A stretch of 64,000 bases of DNA from Myxococcus landrumus. Lineage in GTDB: Bacteria > Myxococcota > Myxococcia > Myxococcales > Myxococcaceae. The notes under the pieces are model-generated. The model saw only the letters and a list, made by a program, of their open reading frames with translations. It was not told where the DNA came from and searched no databases. The stretch is from the NCBI RefSeq assembly GCF_017301635.1, contig NZ_CP071091.1, positions 9,974,501 to 10,038,500 on the forward strand. Direction: 5' to 3'. Position numbers and translations under genes: made by a program. This document shows positions 15,898-24,815 of the stretch, piece by piece. The first letter of the stretch is position 1. Each line of letters opens with the position of its first letter.

Positions 15898-18768
15898 ATG
15901 TCCCTCATCGCGCGTTTCCCGAAGAACCTTGTGTCGGTCCTCCTCTTCCTGTCGGGAGGTACCGCGCTGGTCTACGAGTTGGTCTGGTCCAAGTATCTCG
16001 GGAATGTCCTCGGCAACAGTGGCCAGGCGCACGCCGTGGTCCTCGCCACCTTCATGGGGGGCCTGGCGCTGGGGGCGACTGTCTTCGGGCGGACAGCGGA
16101 CCGGGTGAAGAGTCCACTGGCGCTCTACGGTGTGCTGGAATTGGGGGTGGCGCTGTACGCGCTCGTCTTCCCGTATGTGTTGGACGCGCTGGGGGCCTTG
16201 TGGCTTTCGGTGGCGCCGAGCGTGCCGGATGGCTGGCGCGTGGGGCCTCGGCTCCTCGTAGCGGCCGTGTCGCTGGTGGTGCCCACGCTGCTGATGGGCG
16301 GGACGTTGCCGGCCCTGGTGCGCCACTTCGCGGACAGCCTCTCGGGGGTGCAGCGGGAGCTGGCCCGGCTGTACGCGGTGAACAGCCTGGGCGCGGCGCT
16401 GGGCGTCTTCATCGCGGGGACGCGCCTGGTGCCCGTGTTGGGCTTGTCCGCTTCGGCGAAGGTGGCCGCGGGGCTCAACGTGGTGCTCGCGGTGGCGGCG
16501 CTGCTGCTGGCTCGCAGGCATCCTCCCGCGTTGGCGCCGGGGGCCTCCGCGCCGGTGTCGGACGAGACGGCGAACGTGGCCTATCCCCGCGTGGCGGTGC
16601 GCGCGGCGCTGGTGGGCGTGTTGCTGTCTGGCTTCACGGCGATGCTGTACCAGGTGACGTGGATTCGACTGCTGTCCATCGTCCTGGGCGCGTCGACCTA
16701 CGCCTTCACGCTCATTTTGACGGCGTTCATCCTGGGCATCGGCCTGGGGAGCTTCTGGCTGATGACGCGGGCCCAGAAGACGGACCCGCTGCGGTTGTTC
16801 GGGCGCATGCAGGTGGCGCTGGTGGCCAGCCTCTGTGTGGCCTTGCCGCTGTATGTCCGGCTGCCGCACTTGTTCCGCACGGCGCAGTGGATGATGACGC
16901 GCTCGGTGGAGACGTGGCCGCTGTTCCAGTGGCTGACGTTCGGCTTCTGCTGTCTGGTGTTGCTGGTGCCCACCTTCTTCATGGGGGCGGCGTTCCCGGC
17001 GGCGGCGCGCGTGGCGACGGCGAAGGTGTCCGAGGTGGGGCGCGAGCTGGGCAGCGTGTACCTGTGGAACACGGTGGGCACGATTACGGGCTCCGCCTTG
17101 GGCGGGCTGGTGTTGATGCCGTGGTGGGGCATGGAGGGCAACTTCGTGGCGGGGGTGGTGGCGAACCTCGCCGCCGCGGCCCTGGCCTTCCACGCGGTGC
17201 CGGGTCGTCCCGCGAGTCCGGCCCGTGCGCTCTGGCCGGTGGGCGCGGCGGCGCTGCTGGCGGTGGTGGTGCTGGGCGGGATGAGTGGCTGGTCGCTGCG
17301 GCTGTCGGGCATCGCGTCCATCCGCTCACACCAGAAGCCTCCGGAGAGCTACGCGAAGCTGGTCGAGGAGACGGAGCGCGACATCCGTCCGGTCTTCTAC
17401 CGGGATGACACCTTCGCCACGGTGATGGTGGCGGACTACCCGGCCGCGGGGCTTCGCTTCATGAAGCTCAACGGGAAGATTGACGCGTCGAACGGCAGTG
17501 ACGTGGAGACGCAGGTCATCGCGGGGCACCTGGGCGCGCTGCTGCATCCGCGTGAGCCGAAGAACGTGCTGCTGGTGGGCGCCGGCGCGGCGATTACCGC
17601 GGGCAGTGTGCTGGCGCATCCGGTGGAGCGCCTGGACATGGTGGAGATTGCGCCGGCCGTCATCGATGCGGCGCGCCTGTTCAAGGATGACAATCGCAAC
17701 GCGGTGGATGACCCGCGCACGCATGTCCACGTGGACGACGCGAAGACGTTCATGGCGTTGGCGCAGCGCAAGTATGACCTGGTGGTGAGCGTGCCCTCGA
17801 ACCCGTGGGTGGCGGGGGTGTCCGGGCTGTTCACCCGGGACTTCTTCCAGACGGTGGAGCGGCACCTCACGGACGATGGCGTGCTGGTGCAGTGGATTCA
17901 CACGTACGAGAGCAACGACGAGCTCATCCGGCTGGTGGTCCGCACGCTGCGGGACACGTTCCCGCATGCGACGACGTGGCTGGGGCCGCATGACCTGGTG
18001 CTGGTGGCCAGCCGCAAGCCGCTGACCTTCGACGCGCGGCGGTTGGCCGAGCGCATGGCCGCGCCCGACGTGAAGGCGGACATGGAGCGGGTGGGGCTCA
18101 CGGATGTGTTCGCGCTCCTGTCCAAGCAGGTGCACAGCGAGGACGGGCAGATTGCGTTCGCGGGTCCTGGGCCCATCAACACGGATGACCAGAACCTGCT
18201 GGAGTACGCCTCGCCCATCGCGTTCTTCGTGGCGAACCTGGACGTGCGGGTGAAGGACGAGCGCCGCTCTCCAGAGGGCAGCTCGCGGCTCTTCCTGGAG
18301 GAGTACCTGAAGCAGCACCGCCCGACACCGGACGAGGCGGCCCGGCTGTACCGCAACATGGAGCGCTACCACGCGATGAACGACCCGCTGGTGCGAGGCG
18401 TGGCGACGCTGTGGCGCTCGGTGGCCCCGGAGAGTCGTGATGCGGCGGTGGCGCTGGCCAAGGCGGCGCTGGCGCAGAAGGACCTGACGCTGGCGGCCTC
18501 GTTGCTCGAGCCCGAAATCGCCAAGGGCGTGCGGGAGCCGGTGCTGGTCGCGACGTATCTGAAGCTCGTCACCGAGCAGACCTGGGCGACCCGGACGGCG
18601 TGGACACCCGTGAATCCGATGCCCGCGTTGGAGCTGGGGCGGCTCGTGGCAGCGGAGCATCCAAAGGACTCGGAGCTGTCCCGGGCGGTGCGCGGCCTCT
18701 GTGATGCGCTGCCGCCGTCGGCGTGCGCGACCACGGGGACCTCCGTGGCCTCGCCTCCCGTGCCGTGA
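15898..18768 (+). CDS. Fused membrane-transporter / spermidine-synthase-like protein
   Basis: The 956-residue product has an N-terminal half with about 12 hydrophobic segments (residues 10-465), then a Rossmann methyltransferase-like spermidine-synthase domain (about 555-720; NVLLVGAGAAITAGS, VEIAPAVID) and a C-terminal helical region. The motif after strand 4 is YDLVVSVPSNPWVAG, so the catalytic Asp of true spermidine synthases is not at its usual place; this is common in fused members, whose reaction is unknown. The ATG at 15898 begins at the first membrane segment. The end converges on a second gene of the same architecture. Confidence 0.85.
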   Translation: MSLIARFPKNLVSVLLFLSGGTALVYELVWSKYLGNVLGNSGQAHAVVLATFMGGLALGATVFGRTADRVKSPLALYGVLELGVALYALVFPYVLDALGALWLSVAPSVPDGWRVGPRLLVAAVSLVVPTLLMGGTLPALVRHFADSLSGVQRELARLYAVNSLGAALGVFIAGTRLVPVLGLSASAKVAAGLNVVLAVAALLLARRHPPALAPGASAPVSDETANVAYPRVAVRAALVGVLLSGFTAMLYQVTWIRLLSIVLGASTYAFTLILTAFILGIGLGSFWLMTRAQKTDPLRLFGRMQVALVASLCVALPLYVRLPHLFRTAQWMMTRSVETWPLFQWLTFGFCCLVLLVPTFFMGAAFPAAARVATAKVSEVGRELGSVYLWNTVGTITGSALGGLVLMPWWGMEGNFVAGVVANLAAAALAFHAVPGRPASPARALWPVGAAALLAVVVLGGMSGWSLRLSGIASIRSHQKPPESYAKLVEETERDIRPVFYRDDTFATVMVADYPAAGLRFMKLNGKIDASNGSDVETQVIAGHLGALLHPREPKNVLLVGAGAAITAGSVLAHPVERLDMVEIAPAVIDAARLFKDDNRNAVDDPRTHVHVDDAKTFMALAQRKYDLVVSVPSNPWVAGVSGLFTRDFFQTVERHLTDDGVLVQWIHTYESNDELIRLVVRTLRDTFPHATTWLGPHDLVLVASRKPLTFDARRLAERMAAPDVKADMERVGLTDVFALLSKQVHSEDGQIAFAGPGPINTDDQNLLEYASPIAFFVANLDVRVKDERRSPEGSSRLFLEEYLKQHRPTPDEAARLYRNMERYHAMNDPLVRGVATLWRSVAPESRDAAVALAKAALAQKDLTLAASLLEPEIAKGVREPVLVATYLKLVTEQTWATRTAWTPVNPMPALELGRLVAAEHPKDSELSRAVRGLCDALPPSACATTGTSVASPPVP

Positions 18769-18789
18769 GCGATGGGCTGTGTGCGCTCG

Positions 18790-20877
18790 CTACGGTGTCG
18801 CGAGCGCGTGCAGCAGGTTCACGTAGCCGTCCGTCCAGGCACGTCGCCCGAGCATCTCCGGCGTGGCGTCGACGCGTTGGAACGGGAGTTCCCGCGAGAG
18901 GTTCGCGGCCGTGTCCGGGTTCGGGCTCATCGCGAACCAGATGCTCGGTGAACGGCCAGAGGCCAGCTCCTCCACGGAGAGGCACTCCGGTCGATTCACC
19001 AACCCCGGCACGTGCAGCTCCGCGCTCAGGCGCGTGAGCACGGGGACGAGATTGAAGAGCCGGCTCGAGACGTGGAACAGCAACAGTCCACCTGGACGGA
19101 GCTTGCGCAGATAGAGGGAGATGGCCTCGCGGGTCAGCAGGTGCGTGGGCACGAAGTCACTGGAGAACGCATCCAGGACGATGACGTCGTAGCCCTGCTC
19201 CCTGGCCTCCTCCATCCGCAGCCGAGCATCCCCCGCGAACACCCGCACGTTCGCCTGACTCGAACCGAGCAGGCTGAAGTGTCTGCGTGCCAGTCGCTCC
19301 ACCTCGGGGTCCAGCTCGTAGAAGTCCCACGTCTCCCCCGGCCGCCCGTACGCGGCGAGGCTGCCGATGCCCAGCCCCACGACGGCCACCTGCTTCCGGG
19401 GAATCATCGCCGAGGCCATCACGCGGCCCACGGCCGAGCCCCGGTGGTAGTACGAGAGCGGCTCCCCTCGCTCTTCGGGCGCCAGGTTCTCCACGCCATG
19501 CACGGTGCTCCCGTGCTGGAACAGGCGCAGTCCCTCCGCGTCCTTCACCGTGTACTGCCCATAGAATGTGCGCGAGCCCTCTAGTCGTCCACGCGCGAGC
19601 GCCCAGCCCGACACCGCGAGGATTCCGACGACGAACACCGCCGCGCCCGCGGAGACATACGGCGCGAGCCGTGGAACCGGCAGCCCTTGCTCTCGTCGTG
19701 CCGCATCTCGGGCCGCCAGCCCCGCGAGGATGAGCAGTCCGGCGACACCGTGGTCCAGATAGGGGAGCGCTAGCGAGCCCATCAACAGCGGGATGCCCAG
19801 CGCGAGCATCAGTGTCCCCGCCAGCCCCCCCAGCGAGACGTGCAGATAGAACGAGCCCAGCAGCCGGGAGTCCGTGGGCCGGCACCACACCAGGTTCCCA
19901 TGCATCAACAGGCACCCCACCCAGAGCACCGTGCTGTGGAGCACCAGTGACGGCAGCGACGTCTGGGCTCGCGCCAGCGCGAACAGCGCCGCCACCCCCG
20001 CGAGCACCAGACTGCCCACCGCCAGCCGATTCAACCCCGTGGGCGTCGGCGGTCGGCGCGAGAAGCAGACGATGAGCGTGAGCAGGTAGAGCGACAGCGG
20101 GAGAATCCACAGCAGCGGGATGGAGGCATCCAGCGTGAGGACGTTCGTCACCGCGAGCAGCAGGGCGTTGGCGCTCGCCGACAGCAGCAGCCAAGTGAGG
20201 CGCGAGGTCAACGGCGCCTTCGGTCTCGACTCCACGGTGTCCGGAGTGTTCTTCGCCTCGGGAGCCCCCGCTCGCACCTCCCGGATGCACAACACCGCGA
20301 GCAGCGCGAAGACCCCATAGCCCACGTACCAGACGAGCAACTGCGTATCGAGGTCCAGCGCCGGCTCCACGATGAACGGGAAGGTCAGCAGCGCCAGCAA
20401 GGCCCCCGCGTTGGATGTCCCGTAGAGGAAGAAGGGGTCCTCCCTGGAGGGATGCGATGTCCGGGTGAGCCAGCCCTGCGCGACGACGCTGGTCGTCGAC
20501 AGCGCGAGAAAGGGCCAGCCCAGCGACAGCGTGAGCGTCAGCAGGATGGCGGCGACCGGAGGCAGCTCGAAGTGGCGCAGCCGAAAGGGGAGGACCACCA
20601 CCGCCGTCAGCACGAAGACGAGGTGCGCCCACCGATAGCCGCCTTGCAGGACGCGCGGCGTGACGCGGCTCGAGTAGAAGTAACCCAGCAGCAACACCGC
20701 CTGGTAGAACACCAGGCACGTCGTCCAGATGGCCGCGCTGCTCCCGTACGAGGGCAGCAACACCCGGGCGACGATGAGCTCCACCTGGAAGAGCAGGAAC
20801 GAGCCGAGGAAGACCCAGAGTCGGAACGGCAGTCCGGTGCGCCAGCTCGACGGGGAATTCAGGGGGATTGCCTCCAT
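18790..20877 (-). CDS. Second fused membrane / spermidine-synthase-like protein
   Basis: The 695-residue product has about 12 hydrophobic segments (residues 15-430) followed by a spermidine-synthase-like domain (about 490-640; VAVVGLGIGSLAAYG, FYELDPEVERLA, YDVIVLDAFSSDF). Unlike the convergent neighbour at 15898-18768, it keeps the Asp in the VLDAFSSD motif. Membrane topology and domain order are alike in both, but sequence similarity is low and no recent duplication is evident. The ends are 21 bp apart with no visible terminator. The substrate is unknown; aminopropyl transfer is not demonstrated for fused members. Confidence 0.85.
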   Translation of the reverse strand: MEAIPLNSPSSWRTGLPFRLWVFLGSFLLFQVELIVARVLLPSYGSSAAIWTTCLVFYQAVLLLGYFYSSRVTPRVLQGGYRWAHLVFVLTAVVVLPFRLRHFELPPVAAILLTLTLSLGWPFLALSTTSVVAQGWLTRTSHPSREDPFFLYGTSNAGALLALLTFPFIVEPALDLDTQLLVWYVGYGVFALLAVLCIREVRAGAPEAKNTPDTVESRPKAPLTSRLTWLLLSASANALLLAVTNVLTLDASIPLLWILPLSLYLLTLIVCFSRRPPTPTGLNRLAVGSLVLAGVAALFALARAQTSLPSLVLHSTVLWVGCLLMHGNLVWCRPTDSRLLGSFYLHVSLGGLAGTLMLALGIPLLMGSLALPYLDHGVAGLLILAGLAARDAARREQGLPVPRLAPYVSAGAAVFVVGILAVSGWALARGRLEGSRTFYGQYTVKDAEGLRLFQHGSTVHGVENLAPEERGEPLSYYHRGSAVGRVMASAMIPRKQVAVVGLGIGSLAAYGRPGETWDFYELDPEVERLARRHFSLLGSSQANVRVFAGDARLRMEEAREQGYDVIVLDAFSSDFVPTHLLTREAISLYLRKLRPGGLLLFHVSSRLFNLVPVLTRLSAELHVPGLVNRPECLSVEELASGRSPSIWFAMSPNPDTAANLSRELPFQRVDATPEMLGRRAWTDGYVNLLHALATP

Positions 20878-21199
20878 GCGCCTTTCCGAGGATGGCGGAG
20901 ATTGGAGGCGGGTTGTAGCCCGGTGGTGGCAGGTCAGCGTCCCCGGAGGTACACTCAGAGAGAGGGTCTCACCCCTTCCGAACCCTCCTGCGGGGCATCA
21001 AGGCACCCCGCGCTCGCTCGGACTCCTGCTCTCCGAGCAGCGTTTTTGGCCTAACCTTTCGGAATCACTGAATATTTCGCCTATCCTCCCGATGACGGAT
21101 GGAGGGGAAGGTGGGATCTCCCGTAGGGTGCTTGTGAACCCTGCGTCCCAGGGTGCGTTTCAGACTTCCAAATCCCGATTCCACCCCAGGAGAGTCCCC

Positions 21200-21457
21200 A
21201 TGAAGGCGATCTCGAAGAAGAACCAGCTCCGCAAGGCTCGTGGCCAGGGCATGACCGAGTACATCATCATCGTGGCCCTCATCGCGATCGCCGCCATCGG
21301 CGTGGTCACGCTGTTCGGCGACAACATTCGCAAGCTGTTCGGCGCCTCTGCCGCGGCCCTCGCGGGTAACTCCAACGTTCAGAACGACGGCGAGAGCTCC
21401 AACGCCCGTCTGAACAAGAAGACGATGAAGAACTTCGGCGAGAACAACTACTACTGA
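21200..21457 (+). CDS. Flp/TadE-type pilin-like small protein
   Basis: The 85-residue product has a basic leader (KKNQLRKARG) followed by GQGMTEYIIIVALIAIAAIG, a class III (Flp-type) prepilin signature. Cleavage after G15 would put Glu at +5, as prepilin peptidases require. After the hydrophobic helix comes a short polar tail. AGGAGAG five bases before the ATG is a strong ribosome binding site. A strong terminator follows. No tad genes (secretin, ATPase, peptidase) are in the window, so it is an orphan pilin or pseudopilin exported by machinery encoded elsewhere. Confidence 0.8.
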   Translation: MKAISKKNQLRKARGQGMTEYIIIVALIAIAAIGVVTLFGDNIRKLFGASAAALAGNSNVQNDGESSNARLNKKTMKNFGENNYY

Positions 21458-21503
21458 GCCTCGCTGGATGGCATCGCGCTGGTCGCGAATGCCTCCTCTC
21501 AAG

Positions 21504-21545
21504 CGGCGGATGCTGGGTTCCTCCAGCTCCGCCGTTTTTCTTTTT
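21504..21545 (+). terminator. Rho-independent terminator after the pilin gene
   Basis: The stem CGGCGGA-t-GCTGG (21504-21516) pairs with CCAGC-TCCGCCG (21523-21534) around the loop GTTCCT. It is followed by TTTTTCTTTTT (21535-21545). It ends the pilin transcript 47 bp after its stop. Confidence 0.9.
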
Positions 21546-21566
21546 GCGGGCCATGAACCCGAGGGC

Positions 21567-21597
21567 TTGACCCTCACGCGACGTGAGGAATTAGTCA
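21567..21597 (+). promoter_or_regulatory. MerR-type promoter/operator for the TipA-class regulator
   Basis: TTGACC (21567-21572) is a -35 element. It overlaps the perfect palindrome CCTCACG-CGA-CGTGAGG (21572-21588) and is followed by TAGTCA (21592-21597) at 19-bp spacing. An over-long spacer filled by a palindrome is characteristic of MerR-family promoters, and CCTCACG/CGTGAGG resembles the known TipA/Mta-class operator. The regulator gene starts 22 bp downstream, so autoregulation is likely. Confidence 0.8.
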
Positions 21598-21618
21598 TCT
21601 CATCCGAGGTGGAGAGAG

Positions 21619-22371
21619 ATGGCCCTGACCGTCAGTCAAGTCGCTCGCCTGGCCAAGATCAGCGTGCGCACGTTGCACCACTACGACGCGATGGAGTTGC
21701 TGTGTCCGTCGGAGCGCAGCGATGCGGGTTACCGGCTGTATTCACAGGCGGACTTGCAGCGGTTGCAACAGGTGCTCTTCTTCCGGGAGCTGGGTTTCCC
21801 GCTGGAGGAGATTCGCCGCATCCTGGGCAATCCCGACTTCGACCTTCGCGCGGCCCTGCTCATGCAACGCCGGTTGTTGGATGAGCGCGCCGAGCGGCTG
21901 GACGCATTGAGGCACGCCGTGGATGCGGCGTTGGCCTCCATTGACCAGGGGACGCAGATGAGCGGCGAAGAGATGTTCGAGGGGTTCGAGCCGGCGCGTT
22001 ACGAAGACGAGGTGAAGGAGCGCTGGGGCGACACGGAGGCGTATCGGGAGTCGAAGCGGCGGACCGCGAAGTACAAGAAGGACGACTGGCGCCGCATCAA
22101 GGAGGAGGCCGAAGGCGTCTTCGATGGCCTGGCGCGGTTGCTCGAAGCAGGCCGGGCGCCGACAGAGCGCGAGGCCATGGACCTGGCGGAGGCGCATCGG
22201 CAACACCTCATCCGCTGGTTCTACCCCTGCACCCCGGACTTCCACCGGGCGCTGGGCGAGATGTACGTGAGCGATGCGCGCTTCACGGAGAACATCGACA
22301 GCAAGCGGCCGGGTCTCGCGCTCTTCTCGCGTGATGCCTTCGTCGCCAATGCCGCGCGGCAGGGCAGCTAG
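21619..22371 (+). CDS. MerR-family regulator with TipAS-like ligand domain
   Basis: The 250-residue product has a MerR winged helix (1-72; TVSQVARLAKISVRTLHHYD), a dimerisation helix (about 75-115) and a C-terminal all-alpha domain typical of TipAS (about 130-245). TipA-class regulators bind and often sequester thiopeptide or other multidrug ligands. The CCTCACG/CGTGAGG operator is directly upstream. No efflux gene is adjacent, so it may regulate only itself or distant targets. Its stop overlaps the end of the convergent YfhO-like gene by four bases. Confidence 0.88.
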   Translation: MALTVSQVARLAKISVRTLHHYDAMELLCPSERSDAGYRLYSQADLQRLQQVLFFRELGFPLEEIRRILGNPDFDLRAALLMQRRLLDERAERLDALRHAVDAALASIDQGTQMSGEEMFEGFEPARYEDEVKERWGDTEAYRESKRRTAKYKKDDWRRIKEEAEGVFDGLARLLEAGRAPTEREAMDLAEAHRQHLIRWFYPCTPDFHRALGEMYVSDARFTENIDSKRPGLALFSRDAFVANAARQGS

Positions 22372-24815
22372 CCCGGCCGCGCCTTCGGACGCAGTCGCGG
22401 CAGGAACATCAGCCCCACGAGCGTGAGGCCGCCGAGCAATGACAGCACGAGCCCGAGGCGGAAGCTGGTGGGCTGGTAGTCGAAGCGGATGTGGTGCTCG
22501 CCCGGGCTCAACCGCACCGCGCGCAGGGCCAGGTTGGCCCGGTGGATGGGGACGTCCTTCCCGTCCACCGTCGCGCGCCAGCCGGGGTAGTGGCTGTCGG
22601 ACACGACGAGGTAGCTCTCGTCGCACGCGTTGACCTCCAGCGAGAGGTGCTGCGCGCTCTGCCGCTGGGGGCTCACGGTTCCCTTGCAGGCGGGACGATT
22701 CAGCGGCTCTCCAGAAGAGAGGAAGGCAATCTCCCGGAAGGGTTGGTCCGGGTCGAGCACCGCGTCCAGCGCCTCTTCATCCGTGACGACGCGAGCGCGC
22801 TGGACGAGGAAGGCGTGGGGCAGGGCGGTGCGTGAGCGGGAGAGCGTCGTGCCGTCCTCCGCCTGATTCAGCAGCTCCAGGTCCTCGAAGGGAGGTGGGC
22901 CTTGGCGCAGGTAGTGGGTGACGCCGGCCAGGTCGTAGACGCCGCGCTCTCCCGCGAGGTGGAAGACGTTGGAGCGCAGCGGCTCCGGAGCGCCGTAGCC
23001 TTCCAGCGCGGGAAGGCGCTCCTCCACGAAGCGATTGGGCATGAGGCGGTCGAGGCTGCGCTCGATGGTGTTCGTCACCACGGCGCGCGTTGGGTCCTCG
23101 GGGCCCTCGATGTCCGCGCTGATGCGCCCTGGGAAGGGCGCGGGCAGGTGAGGGCGCAGGGAGAAGGGCTGCCGCAGGGCCTCCCATGGCGTGTACTTGG
23201 GAATGCCAAGCAGGGAGTGCGCGGCGGCGAGCTCGAGAATCGCGAGCGCCGCCAGCCCATGCCGGACGCGGCGAGGACGCGCGAAGGACCAGGGCAACAG
23301 CCAGAAGACGAGGACGGCGAGGCCCAGCGCGAAGGGAACCCAGGGCGCGCCGGCTTCGGCGGAGGCGCGCATGGGGAGCTTGCGGACCAGGGGGCCACTG
23401 ACGGCGATGGCCACCCCCATGCCGATGAAGGCCAGGGCCGCCTTCCACCGCGAGGGCGGCACGCTGCGCGCAAGCCGTCCCATCGCGTCGAGCCCGAAGG
23501 CGGAGAGGACCGCGAAGCAGAAGGCCGCGCCCACGAAGTACTTCGCCGGGTAGCGGAAGAGGGAGAAGGGCGGAAACGTCTGGATGAACCACGCGGCCGG
23601 TGGCAGGTGGCGTCCCAGGCTCAGCATCACGAGCCCCAGCGCGCCCACCACGAACGGCCGAACCCGTCGCGGGCCGTGGAGCCCGCCCATCACGGCGAGG
23701 GCACAGGGCAGGGTGCCGAGGAAGAGATTGAGGATGAACCACTGGTCCTCGCCCCAGTACCTGTCACGAGGCCAATCCGCGAGCGGCCACACGGTGGAGA
23801 GGACTTGCGGCCACGAGACGGACCAGGCGAGCTGCTCGGACCAGCCGCGTTGTGCTCGGAGCGAGTTGCCGGCGAACTCCGCGGCGGGGAGCAGCACCAC
23901 CGACGCGAGCACGATGGACAGGACGAAGCCCGCGGCGACCCGAACGACCGCGAGCGCACGCGCACGAATCGCGAGAGGCCGTGCCTTCCGTGGCGTCGAC
24001 GCCGCGACGGCCTCTAGCGCGCCCTCCGTCGTGGACAAGGCCAGTGTTCCCGCGCCTTGAGGGACAGCGACAGCCGCTGTGCTCTCAGGGGATGCGGCGA
24101 GCAGGGTTCCTTCCGAGGGGGCCAGGCCGGCGACGCCTCCGCGTGCCGACCCGGTGGCCGCGCCATGCGCCAAGGCGGAAGAGGTGCGCCCGAACAAGGC
24201 CACGAGCACCGCGACGATTCCCTGCCACAGCGTGGTCTCCGGCGAGCCCGCGAACAGTGACAGCGCGGAGGTCACCGCGAGCAGCACCAGCGGTCCTCGT
24301 CCGAAGCGGGCCGCGAGGTCCAGCGCGGCGAGCACGATGAAGCCGCTCCACGCCGCCGCATCCACGACGTTCTGTTGGATGCCCAGGTCCGTCATCATCG
24401 GCGACAGGCCGAACATCGCGCCCGCGACCAACGCCGCGGGCCATGAAGCGCGAAGCCTTCGCGCGAGGAGGAACACCCCCACGGCCGCGAGCGCCGCATG
24501 CGCGATGTGCATCACCGTCATCGACGCGATGGGGCCCGCGAGCAACACCGCCACCCAGCGCGGCGGGTAGTACACCTGCGAATACAGCGTCGCGGCGAAC
24601 GGCTGGCCCAGCCGCAGGTACGGATTCCACAGCGGCATCTCCCCCGCTCGCAGCGACTCGAGCAGGAAGGCCGAGTCCGGGAAGAAGACACGGAACACGT
24701 CCCGTCCCGCGAGCAGGCTGCCGCCGAGCACGGGGCTGTAGGCGAACACGAGCAGGGCCAGCAAGCCCGCGACGGAGAGGAGCACCTTGCCCCACGACTT
24801 CGAACGCCCGCTCAT
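22368..24815 (-). CDS. YfhO-family polytopic membrane protein
   Basis: The 815-residue product has about 13 hydrophobic segments and a periplasmic C-terminal beta-domain containing SDSHYPGWRATVDGKDV and SPGEHHIRFDYQP, both typical of YfhO. The family belongs to the GT-C-like membrane glycosyltransferase group, which uses lipid-linked sugars; Gram-positive YfhO helps glycosylate lipoteichoic acid. The Ala/Ser/Thr-rich insert around residues 190-280 looks like a flexible cytoplasmic loop. ATGA overlap with the upstream membrane gene shows translational coupling. The substrate in this Gram-negative host is unknown. Confidence 0.85.
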   Translation of the reverse strand: MSGRSKSWGKVLLSVAGLLALLVFAYSPVLGGSLLAGRDVFRVFFPDSAFLLESLRAGEMPLWNPYLRLGQPFAATLYSQVYYPPRWVAVLLAGPIASMTVMHIAHAALAAVGVFLLARRLRASWPAALVAGAMFGLSPMMTDLGIQQNVVDAAAWSGFIVLAALDLAARFGRGPLVLLAVTSALSLFAGSPETTLWQGIVAVLVALFGRTSSALAHGAATGSARGGVAGLAPSEGTLLAASPESTAAVAVPQGAGTLALSTTEGALEAVAASTPRKARPLAIRARALAVVRVAAGFVLSIVLASVVLLPAAEFAGNSLRAQRGWSEQLAWSVSWPQVLSTVWPLADWPRDRYWGEDQWFILNLFLGTLPCALAVMGGLHGPRRVRPFVVGALGLVMLSLGRHLPPAAWFIQTFPPFSLFRYPAKYFVGAAFCFAVLSAFGLDAMGRLARSVPPSRWKAALAFIGMGVAIAVSGPLVRKLPMRASAEAGAPWVPFALGLAVLVFWLLPWSFARPRRVRHGLAALAILELAAAHSLLGIPKYTPWEALRQPFSLRPHLPAPFPGRISADIEGPEDPTRAVVTNTIERSLDRLMPNRFVEERLPALEGYGAPEPLRSNVFHLAGERGVYDLAGVTHYLRQGPPPFEDLELLNQAEDGTTLSRSRTALPHAFLVQRARVVTDEEALDAVLDPDQPFREIAFLSSGEPLNRPACKGTVSPQRQSAQHLSLEVNACDESYLVVSDSHYPGWRATVDGKDVPIHRANLALRAVRLSPGEHHIRFDYQPTSFRLGLVLSLLGGLTLVGLMFLPRLRPKARPG

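Noticed and set aside
14878..17193. Long upstream extension of mrpA
   Set aside because: The part above 15852 is antisense to the membrane/spermidine-synthase gene and has shadow composition; the ATG at 15852 gives a normal kinase.
15898..20877. Recent inverted duplication of one gene into two convergent copies
   Set aside because: Architecture is alike, but sequences and catalytic motifs differ and no long inverted DNA identity is visible.
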